DNA from: Hydractinia symbiolongicarpus
Lineage: Eukaryota; Cnidaria; Hydrozoa; Anthoathecata; Hydractiniidae
Length of the DNA stretch: 64,000 bases
Direction: 5' to 3'
Assembly (NCBI RefSeq): GCF_029227915.1
Contig: NC_079886.1
Location: 14,670,501 to 14,734,500, forward strand
Shown here: piece by piece, positions 54,565 to 64,000 of the stretch
How positions within the stretch are numbered: position 1 is the first letter of the stretch
How the letters are laid out: every line of letters begins with the position of its first letter
Notes under the pieces: generated by a model
What the model was told of the DNA's origin: nothing
Databases searched by the model: none
The model's input: only the letters and a program-made list of their open reading frames with translations
Program-made: the position numbers and the translations under genes

Positions 54565-55005
54565 CTAGTCGATAAGGCTCGTGGAGAAATTCACTTAGGC
54601 AGACAAATCGACTTCAAAGTCTAGCCTTTATTTTCTACTTCTAACTTTCTTTACTTCTAGCTCCATTTCTCACTTCCAACTTAACATTTCTACTTCTTCA
54701 CATGAAATTTTTTCTTTTTAAATATGCTCTTTTCACTTTTTTCAAGACGAAGGGACCGTTCTTTTTGTTGTTGTTTTTTTCAGTGTCGAGAGACACCATT
54801 TTTGTAAAGAAAGCAGTTAAATTTATTTCAGCAAATCAAGTTGCTCCATTTTAATCACGTGATGTAAACAAAGTAAACCTGCTAGCAAAATGGATATAAC
54901 TTTTCGGAGACTTCAAAGGAAATATTGGCTGCATCAAAGGAAAATGAACATATCAACTTTGCCAGTTGCGGACAGACACACACAGTCTCCGTATTATTAT
55001 AAAGA
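54565..55005 (-). mobile_element. Helitron-like nonautonomous element, both ends intact
   Basis: Minus-strand 5' end A|TCTTTATAATAATACGGAG (55005). 3' end: GTGAATTTCTCCAC hairpin, then GAGCCTTATCGACTAG (54565) and flanking T. 441 bp. The interior carries a CTTCTA-rich pyrimidine tract and CACGTGATGTAAACAAAG, shared with 10495-11123 and 61309-61600. Confidence 0.75.
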
Positions 55006-57388
55006 TGGCTTATCCGTCACTCGGACTTGACAACGTTTTGTGTATGCAAACAGAAAAAGTAGTTTCTTTTACCTATATTTCAATATGTAATTTTAATGAT
55101 AATGTAAAAACACATGCACATGATGTTTACCAACTTTCTGAAAACATTTTTTAAATAAAATCGGCGAAAACAAAAAGAAGGAAATGGAATCACCAACAAG
55201 AAATTAAAGGATATCGTTTAATGTTATCTTTATTTCAAACGCCTGCTTTGTCTAAGAATGTGAAACAAACTAAAACTACGCTGAAAGGATTAAATTTTGG
55301 GTGGATAAAACCTTTGTACGTCTGTGTGTCTTTTGATCTGAGAGAAGATAGCAAAAAATGCGCTGATATCATTGCTAAGTATGTGGTCAGGTCAGGGAAC
55401 AATTCTGCGATTTTTAATGTTACCTGAAACAATCAGAACAACTATGTTTTTTTGAATTTGACTATCCTTATGTCTTGTATTACGTTACCTTTGACTCTTG
55501 TTTTTTTATTTTTGACATTTTATTTTTAACTTCAGTTTTACCTAAATCGATTTTATAATCCAGTTTGTACCATAGCCATTTTTTTACTTTTATGCATTAT
55601 AGGGTATATTTGTATTATATTTATATAGCTATTAGTAAGGCACATATTTATTTATTTAAAGTACCTACATAGTATCATGTATTCTAATATCTTAGCAAAA
55701 GATATTCTCTACAGAAGCCATTCTAAAAAGTTTAAAAAACTTCCATCATTATTTTTAAAGTTACATTCAGCAATTGTACAACCTACATTGATTTGCTAGG
55801 ATATACCAAAAACATATAATGTCCCATGTTGGCTATAGTGTGTTTAGTCGACTTAGGTCAGCAATAAAGGTCAGTAATAGCGACTTAGAAGGAGTTTGTG
55901 CACTTTGGTCAAGTTTCTATTCACAAAGAGCAAAAAATACTGTAATAATACTATTCTTTTTGCAAACGATAAAAGGAGTCATTAGCATTTTGAATCTGAC
56001 TTTAAATCATTGTATCAGTTTGAGTATGCTGTCGATACGGGTCAACATGTCGAAAAGGGTTGAGAAGTATATCTATTAAATTTATGTAACTTTCGGTCGG
56101 TCGAAAAAGTCGATCTTAAAATGCCTTACTTTCAGTGGCTTCTATTCCTGCTCAAAATCAGCAAAAATTGTCAATATTAAAATGCCCGGGTGTTCTTTAT
56201 TCCTGCCCAAAATCGGTCAAAAATTGTCAATATTTAAATGCTCTACTTTTGATGGCTTCTATTCCAATCAAGGTTGTGTCAAAAAATTTGCCCAAATGCT
56301 TTATTTTAAGCATGCTTAAGCTAAGATAGTTCTTGCTTAAAACCATTAAATTTGGTTAAATATGTGTTCATAAAAGCAATTTTCATTAAATTTAATTCAG
56401 GCATCTTTCGTTAAAAGTAAAGTAAGGCTTAAAATATTTCAATAAAAGTTATTTTAAGACACAAGAATGCAGATTGAACTGATGTATTTTACTTTTGATA
56501 GTTTTGCCCTACTTGGGTTATGGTTTAAAAAAATGCCCAACTTTAGGCAACTGCACTACTTTGGGTGGAACAAAAGAACATAAACACCACTAAATAAAGA
56601 AACCGTGTTTTGCTATTTTCTGTAACCTATACCGAGATGTGTGATATGTATCAGAATTAATTGTCTTAAAACACATTCATATTTATCTTCGTACTCTTAG
56701 ATTATGTCAACCAGCTATAAAATTTGGAAACTACAAAAATTGTCATTTTGTAAATGTAACTTACATTAATAAAAGAGATCTTTGAACTACAACCCTCGAC
56801 AAATATATTAAGGCAAAGTGAAAAATTTCAAAGTTTGTTCCTACAAGTAATTACATGGACTATTTTTATACTAGGTTAAGGCAACTTAAACTTTGCAATG
56901 TTTACCTACACATCTAAAAAAGCAGTAGTTGAGAATTCCAAATAGAGAAAAGGTGCCATCGTCTCAATATTTAAGTGAGGGGTTGTAGATCAACCCCATA
57001 ATAGCCAGGTTTTACAACATCATGTTTTTGTTGGCAAATACCCAATAATTGATTTCTTTCTTTATAACTTATTATAAGCACAGCTTTAAACTTTTGCAAT
57101 CGAAAATTCGACTTGTTTAAAAAACCACATTAAATTGTTATTTATCAACTTGTATATAGTACAAAAAGTGCTAAAAAGACTGCTGTCATTTAGATTATTT
57201 TGACAATTTAAATTATCTTTATTGGGAACTTTCACCTTTTAGACAAAAAACTGGATTGGAAGCATTGTCCATAAGTTCCTATGGAATTTAAAAACAAAAG
57301 AATATTAAATGGGTACGTGGGGCTTTAAAATTTATTTTTTCCTGTCTCATTTTGTACCCTCCTATGTGTAACTGACGAACAAGCCTAC
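55006..57388. other. Intron sequence; imperfect 60-bp tandem repeat at 56114-56300
   Basis: Three loose copies of a unit containing TTAAAATGCC...TTCTATTCCTGC and CAAAAATTGTCAATAT run from 56114 to about 56300. A 68-codon frame at 55221-55427 is not recognised. Nothing else is seen. Confidence 0.5.
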
Positions 57389-57628
57389 CTCAATAACAAC
57401 ATTATCACACTTTCCAGAACCAACATCACCAGAATAAGAGGGAGATGGCAACGTTGTGAAGGGACAGTCTGAAACTGAACCACTATCATCTTTACATTTA
57501 AATGGCAAATTTAAAGTTGGATCTACCAATCTTGGATCTGTTACTGATACCAAATCCACACTATTATTTGATGAGGACATATTAGATCTTGTTAGGAATA
57601 TATTTATTCCCAAAATAAAGGATGGAAA
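57389..57628 (-). CDS. TCTN: Tectonic exon C
   Basis: 240 bases (80 codons), phase 0 at both ends, between TTTTTAG (to 57629) and GTAGG (from 57388). Encodes SVDLVSVTDPRLVDPTLNLP, CKDDSGSVSDC and GSGKCDNVVIE. The closing C-x-NVV-x-E followed by VQYKV in exon D agrees with the tectonic family, where this region starts a conserved beta-rich domain. Confidence 0.75.
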
Positions 57629-57816
57629 CTAAAAAAATATATTTATAATACATTTCTTGACAATTGATCCACATAATCTATTTAATCAACAACCTGAGAA
57701 GGCAAGTAGAATTCACTTTCTACTTAATATAAACAGTAACTGCAAATTTATCTATAAATTATGCATGCATTGAGAAAATCTTGGTAATTAAGAAATCACA
57801 AACGATTAAAACCTAC

Positions 57817-58008
57817 CGGTGCAACCTTAAATCCAACAGCATAACCTTTAGCATCCCAACCTTTTTCAGACGTACATTGGGAAGATAAATTCAATACTTG
57901 ACGGGAGCACACAGTTGTATTGCTTTCCAAAAACCCTTTAAAAAATATTTTGTTACGATTCAGAAAGGTTGCAGTACTGGCAAATATTGATGTTTCAAAT
58001 TTAAACAA
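57817..58008 (-). CDS. TCTN: Tectonic exon B
   Basis: 192 bases between TTTTTAG and GTAGGT (from 57816), in open frame LFKFETSIFASTATFLNRNK ... SQCTSEKGWDAKGYAVGF, ending in phase 0. Exon A leaves one extra base, so the A-B join is out of phase by one. A homopolymer error near the start of this exon (GTTTAAATTTG) or a wrong boundary would explain it. Confidence 0.6.
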
Positions 58009-58089
58009 CTAAAAAGTCAGACTAGGGAATATAACAAGAGCCACTACTTTTATTACAATAGTGATTTTAAAGAGTAGATTATTTCTTAC

Positions 58090-58192
58090 TGGCTTTATTG
58101 CTGTCTTCACAGAATCCACTTGTAAAAGATGTTGGATGTGATATATACCCTTGCTTATTGTCACTTAATAGCACAAATAGGGGATCTCCAGC
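58090..58192 (-). CDS. TCTN: Tectonic exon A (most upstream placed)
   Basis: Tectonics are secreted or membrane proteins of the ciliary transition zone that act with the MKS complex in hedgehog signalling (established knowledge). This exon lies between ATATAG (to 58193) and GTAAGA (from 58089) and encodes AGDPLFVLLSDNKQGYISHP and SGFCEDSNKA. The reading frame is the only one without stops. The signal peptide and Cys-rich N-terminal exons expected upstream on the - strand (above 58192) were not found; the region immediately above is transposon-derived, so they are probably beyond 64 kb. Confidence 0.62.
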
Positions 58193-58600
58193 CTATATAA
58201 AAAAATTATGCAGAACACATTTCATTGCAGAAAATTGTGAAGGCGTCATAAGCTGGATTACATAGTGAAGAAGAATCCTTCAAATATACAGGTAATAAAA
58301 AATATGGTTTCGGTAACGCTCTAGCAGAACCTGGATATCAAAGAAGGTAAATGTAAAAAAATTGTCAAAAAAATGTCTGTAAAAATTTTGGTCACTAAAA
58401 AGCCAATAGCGTAAATGATCGATTAAGCCCCTGGGGATTTATTTGTCAAAATGGGTTTTGGGGGAGGGGGCTTATTCAAGAGGGGGGTTAAATGTGAGGG
58501 GGGCTTATAAAATTATACAAAAATCTAGTGTGCTAAAAAATAAAAACAACGATTTTAATAAACACAACCTATCTTTCTAAAAGTATAATAAAAACAAACA
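58193..58600. other. Noncoding, with a G-rich repeat at 58425-58515
   Basis: AAGCCCCTGGGG...GGGGGAGGGGGCTTATT resembles the G-rich segment of the 3284-bp array unit. No gene is seen. Confidence 0.5.
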
Positions 58601-59370
58601 CTAATCGATCTCAATATCACTATCACCTTCTTCGTCCTTGTCTACAATCGTTTCTAAGGGAGCCGCATCAATCATTTCCTTGGCATCTGGGATAAATGTG
58701 TTGTCTTCCATCTCGTTTACCAGTTGTATTTGATTATTAAGCATTGCAAGACCAGCCTGACAGGCTGGTCTTGCAATGATCGCTAGGGCTTCAAGAATCA
58801 ATAAGTTGGTTATTGTTCTCGCTGTACTGATAATAGACACATGTTCCAATTTTAGTTTAATATCACATTTTATAAAATGAGCTCTAACAGGTTTGAGTGT
58901 TCTTTAAGTCGGTTGATCATATGCCAGTCAGCCTGACCAACATAGCAAGCTTCGCATCTTGGACAAACAATATGGTATACCACATAACTTTTTAGAGACT
59001 TTAGAGTCAACCATAGCCTTGAGCGATGGAAGAACTTATTTCAGCTTTTGGATCGTAAATACAACTTTGCTTGGAGCATTCATTCGCTTCAACAAGTCTT
59101 AAAATTTTTCAGAACATTTTCCTCAGTATTGTACAAAAATCATTTTCTCCTTCACAGGTTTTTCTTAACCATCCTTTGCATTGGTCCTTTCTGGATTGAT
59201 AAGCTTCTTAATTGTCGATTTTATTATCGGTTCATAAAAATACGGAGGGTAAGAATTAGCTTCCAACAACCCCCTTGCTCTCTTCAAGCTTTTATAGAAA
59301 TTTTTCCACGAAATACAGGCACTGTGAATTCTGTGTGTAAATCCTGAAACAGTAGTTTTCAATACTGTAA
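58601..59370 (-). pseudogene. Penelope-like element 3' part with GIY-YIG endonuclease
   Basis: On the - strand, about 59362-59165 encodes RIHSACISWKNFYKSLKRAR and LLEANSYPPYFYEPIIKST, a linker I associate with Penelope-like reverse transcriptases. Then, in other frames, NAPSKVVFTIQKLK and, near 58990-58900, VVYHIVCPRCEACYVGQ, the GIY-YIG-type start (Y-x-I ... YVGQ) with HMINRLKEH. The tail HVSIISTARTITNLLILEAL (58849-58770) matches the end of the nuclease. Frameshifts separate the pieces; the RT palm itself is not visible upstream. Confidence 0.55.
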
Positions 59371-59731
59371 AGCACTAAAATAGTAGAGCTAAAACAAATT
59401 CTTTTCACTGATTAACATTTTCTTTAATTACAATAGTACAAAGAATGAATGTGTTGAAATTTCATTTGGTTCTGAATCCAGTCAATTATCAGAACATAGG
59501 TAAATATTCTTTCCTTAGTGCTATAAATTCTGTTTGTTGCTTTAAATTGTGTGAAACATTTGTTATAGAATTTTTAGTATATCAACAGAATAAGCCTTTT
59601 CATCGATAGCGACACCATTTTGAATTTCCCACTTTCACAATGCATTTCCGGATGACCGAAGTATCTGAGAAATCAAATCAGTACAAGATTAGAGCCATTT
59701 TGGAGCTTGTTTATACTTGGATTTTTGTGAA
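59371..59731. other. No gene seen
   Basis: AT-rich spacer between the Penelope-like fragment and the THAP gene. Confidence 0.45.
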
Positions 59732-61089
59732 ATGGGAATTAATGATCGCTGTGCTGTTGAAGCTTGTAATAATGCTAACAAATATAGGAATCAATATGTA
59801 AATAAGCCACATATCTCTGCATACGATGGGAGTCTTGAGCTGAAATTCTGAAAATGTTCTGATCCAAAGTTCTAAATGGGGGTTTGCATGTAATAGGAAG
59901 CATTTTATTTTTAAGAAACACAGTGTTATATGCTCAAACCATTTTGATTATGGAAGACCCACTGATGTTAGCCAACACCCTACACTATATTTGAAAGGAT
60001 ATGGTGAAGAGCCTGATAGGAAAAGAAAACAACCAAGGTACAGGCAGGCTACAAAAAATGAAGCATCTATAGGACAAGCCAGTGAAAAAGTGAAAGAAGA
60101 AATTATAACACCTGATACAGTGCTTCTGATTTTAGTGTCAGCGTTGATTTGACATCGGCGTCATCTTCCCTAGCTAGTTTTGCATCAGAAATTTTTTCGC
60201 CTTTTGGCATCCCTAATAATCGTATCATCAAGCTATATACTGGATGTCCATCAGGAAAAACATTTATGTTCATTTGTAAACCATCTTAGACCCAAGCATA
60301 AAAAAATGCAGTATTATCGAGGCTCTAAATCATCTAATAATGATGTAAATAAATACAAGCAAGTCAATAAAACTGTTTTGTCAATGAAAGCCTGGTCCAA
60401 CGAGGTCTCTCTCATTGGAGGATGAAATATTAATGAGATTAATGAGAATTACCAGCATAAACATGCAAAATCTGCATGTTTATGCTGGTAAATCTTCTGG
60501 TTTTGAATATTTCATAGGAAATATTGAATCTATTTTTTGTATTGACTGGAAGTTTCTTTGGGCTATTTTGTGGAATTCTTCAAGGACAAATGTACTAATT
60601 AAGTCTTAGGAATTCTATCAAGAATGTACCTGCTGAAAAATTATTTATGTGAATACCAAAGCTTATGGCACTTAAGTGTAGCATGTTGATCCAAAATGAT
60701 GTTGTATTACCGATCCTGCTAAATGGACAAGTGATATTTTATCATTTCATAAGTTCTGGTGTAACAAAAAATATGCCACAACAACAATTTGTTGGTTGAT
60801 TTGGACAAATAAGAAGACCCATTTCATATATTATGATGTGATGATACGGGAAGCTTGGAGCAATCTTAAACAAAGTCCTACATTATTCAGAGTAGTAAGA
60901 CTGGTCATGTTAGCAGCATATCAACAAAAAACAGACCATGACATCCTTAGTGACAAATATATAGTTAGCAGAAGAGTGTATACCAACAAGTCGAAGGAAA
61001 TTCGCAAAAAGACATTAGTCAGAGGTCATTTACCTGATAAAATTCCACAAAACATAGTATATATTTGCCACAAATTTAATGACCAATAA
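59732..61089 (+). pseudogene. THAP-domain transposase remnant
   Basis: ATG 59732 starts MGINDRCAVEACNNANKY, the C-x4-C start of a THAP zinc finger. Frame changes then give HSVICSNHFDYGRPT (the C...HF half) and HPTLYLKGYGE, completing a THAP domain of about 90 codons. A spacer with DLTSASSSLASFASEIF follows, then FCNHL-type text (60180-60425: RPKHKKMQYYRGSKSSNND). An open frame at 60796-61089 encodes REAWSNLKQSPTLFRVV and KEIRKKTLVRGHLPDKI. THAP plus downstream coding is typical of Kolobok, ISL2EU or P-type transposases; no catalytic triad is visible, so the superfamily stays open. Confidence 0.5.
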
Positions 61090-61308
61090 CATAAAATCAA
61101 AGTAAACCCCAATGAGAATAGTGAGATTAATATTCCTCACCTCAGAACATACCCAAGTACACGTAAAAAATTCTTAACGATGTTGCTAGTGGTGCTCTTT
61201 CATCACATGCTCAAGACAACTGACATTAGAGTATTAAATAATATTCCGTTATTTTCCTTTGATGTTTCCATAAAAATCTTTGATGTTACCGAAAAAAATA
61301 TGTCTATT

Positions 61309-61600
61309 TTGTTAGCGGGTTTACTTTGTTTACGTCACGTGACGAAAACAACTCAATTTGATTGGTGAAATAAATTTAACTGCTAAGTTTCCAAAAATGG
61401 TGTCCCTCGACACCGAAAAAAAACACAAAAGAAAGGTCCCTTCGTCTTGAAAAAGTGCAAAAAGTGATTCAAAGAAAGAAAACTCTAAGTAAAGAAGTAG
61501 AAGTAGAAAAATAAAGTTGAAAGCCACAAGAAGTTACTTCGGAAGTGAAGAGTGGAGCTAGGAAGTAGTAAAGTAAAGTTAGAAGTAGAAAATGCATGCT
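61309..61600 (+). mobile_element. Helitron-like fragment (internal part only)
   Basis: TTAGCGGGTTTACTTTGTTTACGTCACGTGA and the purine-rich AAGTAGAAGTAGAAAA / AAGTAGTAAAGTAAAGTTAG are the complement of 54640-54890 and 10495-10640. No terminus is visible. Confidence 0.5.
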
Positions 61601-62371
61601 AGAGTTTCAAGTGAATTGGAATTCAGAAAAAGTAAGAACTTTGATATATTTAGACGTTCCGTTTTTATGTCACTGAAGCTGCGTGTTACTTTGCACTACA
61701 CTTAAAATTGTCAAGCAAAAAAGGCATTCACAAAAAAAATCCATTAAAACTCCAAATTCTTAAAGTTTTTTTGCATAATTAATGTGTCCCCTGGTGCATA
61801 ACTAATGCATATGAAAAAATTCAAAATGCTAGATAAAGCTGTTAGCTGGCTAACAAACTAATTTGCTGGACAAACAGAAAACTTTGGTTTGTTTTACATT
61901 AGTATTGTTTCTCTTTATAACGTCTTTTACTAAGCATAAATAGCTAGCTATAGACCCAGTAAGTCTCCCCAGTTTAAGTATATTTAACTGGGTGTCTTAG
62001 CTACTTTTATCTGATAGCTAATGTTAGCTTTAAGGCTTCCCAAGCTTAGCTAGCTCTAACCTATCTCTTCTTTTTCGAACACGAATTATGATGAAACAAG
62101 CTAGCTAAAAAATATTTCTTGAACTTTAAGGATGGTGTGACTCATTGTTATGCCCATAGAGTATAATTTTTTCACATTACCTGTGAACTTTGCAAAGGGG
62201 ACCACAATATGACAAGTGGAACGAATTTTATAGAATTTAAAGTGTGTGTGTTAAGTTATTTTTATTGTTTTGTTTCTGGCATCCCGTTAAACTTTTGTCA
62301 GCCCACATGTAATATGCCAGGTTTTTTTACAGGTTTTTTTTACATTTGATTGGAAATTTATGTGTGTTTAT
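61601..62371. other. No gene seen
   Basis: AT-rich, with TAGCTAGC-type palindromes at about 61940-62055. Confidence 0.45.
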
Positions 62372-62743
62372 TACCGTGGCATATTTGTGCCACCTCGACT
62401 TATATTAAAATTTAACTCGTTTTTAAGTTATAACTTGAGTTATAACTTATAACTTGAGTTATAACTTATAACTCGAGTTATAACTTATAACTCGAGTTAT
62501 AACTTTTAACTGAACTTATAATTTTAACTTCAGTTATAACTCTACTCGAATTATAACTAAAACGGTGACTTAAAACTTAACCTCAGTTATAATTTATAAC
62601 TCGAGTTCTAACTTCTAACTCGAGTTCTAACTTCTAACTTGAGTTATAAGTTATAACTCGAGTTATAAGTTATAACTCAAGTTAAAACTTAAAAACGAGT
62701 TAAATTTTAATATAAGTCGAGGTGGCACAAATATGCCACGGTA
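62372..62743. mobile_element. 372-bp palindromic foldback element with 6-bp target duplication
   Basis: Ends TACCGTGGCATATTTGTGCC and its exact complement. The arms stay complementary for at least 57 bases (62372-62428 against 62687-62743), and the middle is built from GAGTTATAACTTATAACT-like units that also pair. It is flanked by GTTTAT at 62366-62371 and 62744-62749. It has no coding capacity. The terminal TACCGTGGC equals that of the composite element at 11841. Confidence 0.88.
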
Positions 62744-62779
62744 GTTTATGATGACTTTGGGTTAAAAAAAAATTATGAG

Positions 62780-63680
62780 AGGATGGTATGATTAAGTCAG
62801 TTTATAATTGTTTGTGTTGCAAAATGCTGTTTTTTAAAATTTTGTGTAAATTTTTGTGGACATAAACCGCATGCAATATATACTGAAAGAACAAATTTTT
62901 GTAGAATCGGACTTCACTGTAAGCTGTTGTATAAGCTGATGCCTTTATATTTCGTAATATAAACTATTGTTGGGGAGAACTAACTGTATGTGATGTCATT
63001 TTTGGTGGAAGAAAATTCCATGGTTTCACGGTTTTGTTTTTCTTGAGAATTTTACAAAATTTTGTAGGGATATATAAATGTTTGCTGATGATAAAAAAAT
63101 ACTTAATGTTCTGACAGAAACTGTTTTTGTTTTTTATATTATGTAATCTAACGAGCGAGGACTGTATACACTGAAATGACTGATTTTTCTAAATTTTGAT
63201 GTGTTTTATAACCTTTTTGTGGTAGATTAATGGGTATTGGCAATATACGATATGCTGAATGAAATTATTTTTGTTGATTTAGATGTGTTTCTCAAAAACC
63301 AATCTGTTTTACATTTTGTGTAAACTTTTGTTTACGAACCGTATACAATGTTTCCAAAATAATGAGCTTTTTTTATTCAAGTTTATTCTTTGCTTATTGA
63401 TTTTTTGACATTTAGGTTCAAAATTGTTGGTAAAGGGCAGTACGGATCATCATACTAAAAAAGAAAAAATTTTGTCTTCTTCACTGGTAGATTTTTACAT
63501 TTCTGTAAATTTTTTGTGGGAGAGGATGGTATGCAACTGAAATGACTGATTTTTGTAGATTTAAATTTGATGTTTTCCAAACTATGGCTTTTTCATTTTT
63601 TGTATGAGCTTTTAACGGAAAGACAATATTTAAAATGTGTAAAGAACTTATTCTTGTTGATTTGTGCTAACTCTTGCAGG
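62780..63680. repeat. Degenerate tandem repeat, inverted relative of 36830-38350
   Basis: The motif order ACATTTTGTGTAAACTTTTGTGG, GTATGCAAT, AAATGACTGATTTTTGT, GATTTA recurs at about 62830, 63150-63190, 63240-63280, 63310-63370, 63490-63560 and 63595-63660. It is the reverse complement of the unit in the 37-kb tract. Confidence 0.55.
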
Positions 63681-63784
63681 CCAACTTTTTGACATTTCAG
63701 AATATAATACTGAGGGTTTTCAACATAATCACATATAAAATGTACATATTTGAGACGCGTTATTTCTGACATTGTTATTATCCG

Positions 63785-63882
63785 TGTTGTGACTGTCAGT
63801 GTTGTAACTGTCAGTGTTCTTACTGTCAGTTTTGTGAGTATTGGTGTTGTAAGCGTCGATGTTGTGAGTGTCTGTTGTAACT
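63785..63882. repeat. 15-bp minisatellite
   Basis: Six to seven imperfect copies of GTTGTGACTGTCAGT. Confidence 0.75.
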
Positions 63883-64000
63883 TTTTATCAACTAGATTTT
63901 GCACCTTGCATCCTGTTCTTTATTATTTTGTAAGATTTGTGTGGAGGATTTAATGCAATTTGACATTTGATATTTGGTGTAAAATTTTCAGAACATTTTT

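Larger units (their letters stand above)
23178..57388 (-). other. Tectonic intron of about 34.2 kb filled with transposable elements
   Basis: Donor GTAGG at 57388-57384 and acceptor TTTTAG ending at 23178. Exons C and D join in phase 0 across it. All elements annotated between these coordinates are nested in this intron, on both strands. Confidence 0.7.

Noticed and set aside
55221-55432. Overlapping frames on both strands
   Set aside because: No domain, splice signals or repeat context; overlap in opposite frames suggests chance.
63593-63904. - strand Leu/Thr/Val-rich frame
   Set aside because: It is made of the 15-bp minisatellite.
1-64000. tRNA, rRNA or other structured RNA genes
   Set aside because: None was recognised by eye; a covariance-model search would be needed to exclude small ones.

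Overview
The window is eukaryotic nuclear DNA, AT-rich, with split genes (GT/AG introns) and very many degraded transposable elements. The mixture (Polinton, CR1/L2-like non-LTR elements, Ty1/copia, Penelope-like, Helitron, ISL2EU-like, pogo/Tigger, Crypton-like and THAP-type remnants) fits a basal metazoan such as a cnidarian. That placement is inference; no marker here fixes the species.

Region 1 (1 to about 10.45 kb) is densely coding and looks richer in G+C than the rest. It is the right-hand part of a decayed Polinton/Maverick. On the + strand lie a double-jelly-roll major capsid protein, a small membrane protein and a retroviral-type integrase. On the - strand lie a zinc-binding protein, a Bro/MSV199-like protein, a stub of the packaging ATPase, several small virion-like and zinc-finger proteins, and a family B DNA polymerase. 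Most long genes carry frameshifts or stops. The integrase has Lys where its third catalytic acid should be. Perfect hairpins sit between several genes.

Region 2 (10.5 to 18.2 kb) holds a Helitron-like copy and a composite element bounded by inverted repeats starting TACCGTGGCCC (11841 and 18211). Inside are an integrase-core gene remnant (- strand), a two-exon Q-rich coiled-coil gene (+ strand), a (TAA)n tract and a nested Helitron-like copy.

Region 3 (21.4 to 58.2 kb) is one host gene on the - strand, a tectonic (ciliary transition-zone protein). Eight exons can be placed. Three lie at 57.4-58.2 kb and five at 21.4-23.2 kb, separated by an intron of about 34.2 kb. That intron contains a Crypton-like remnant, a CR1/L2-like element, a 3284-bp tandem array (2.3 copies), Helitron-like copies joined head to tail, a degenerate tandem-repeat tract, a Tigger-like transposase, an ISL2EU-like pair (SWIM/YqaJ protein and DDE transposase), and a structurally complete young Ty1/copia element (47174-52300) inserted into an older transposon gene.

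Region 4 (58.4 to 64 kb) holds a Penelope-like tail with a GIY-YIG domain, a THAP-domain transposase remnant, a Helitron-like fragment, a 372-bp palindromic foldback element with a perfect 6-bp target duplication, an inverted relative of the 37-kb tandem repeat, and a 15-bp minisatellite.

Apart from tectonic, nearly all coding sequence is transposon-derived and mostly broken. Several one-base insertions in homopolymer runs, also in tectonic exons, suggest that some frameshifts could be sequence errors.
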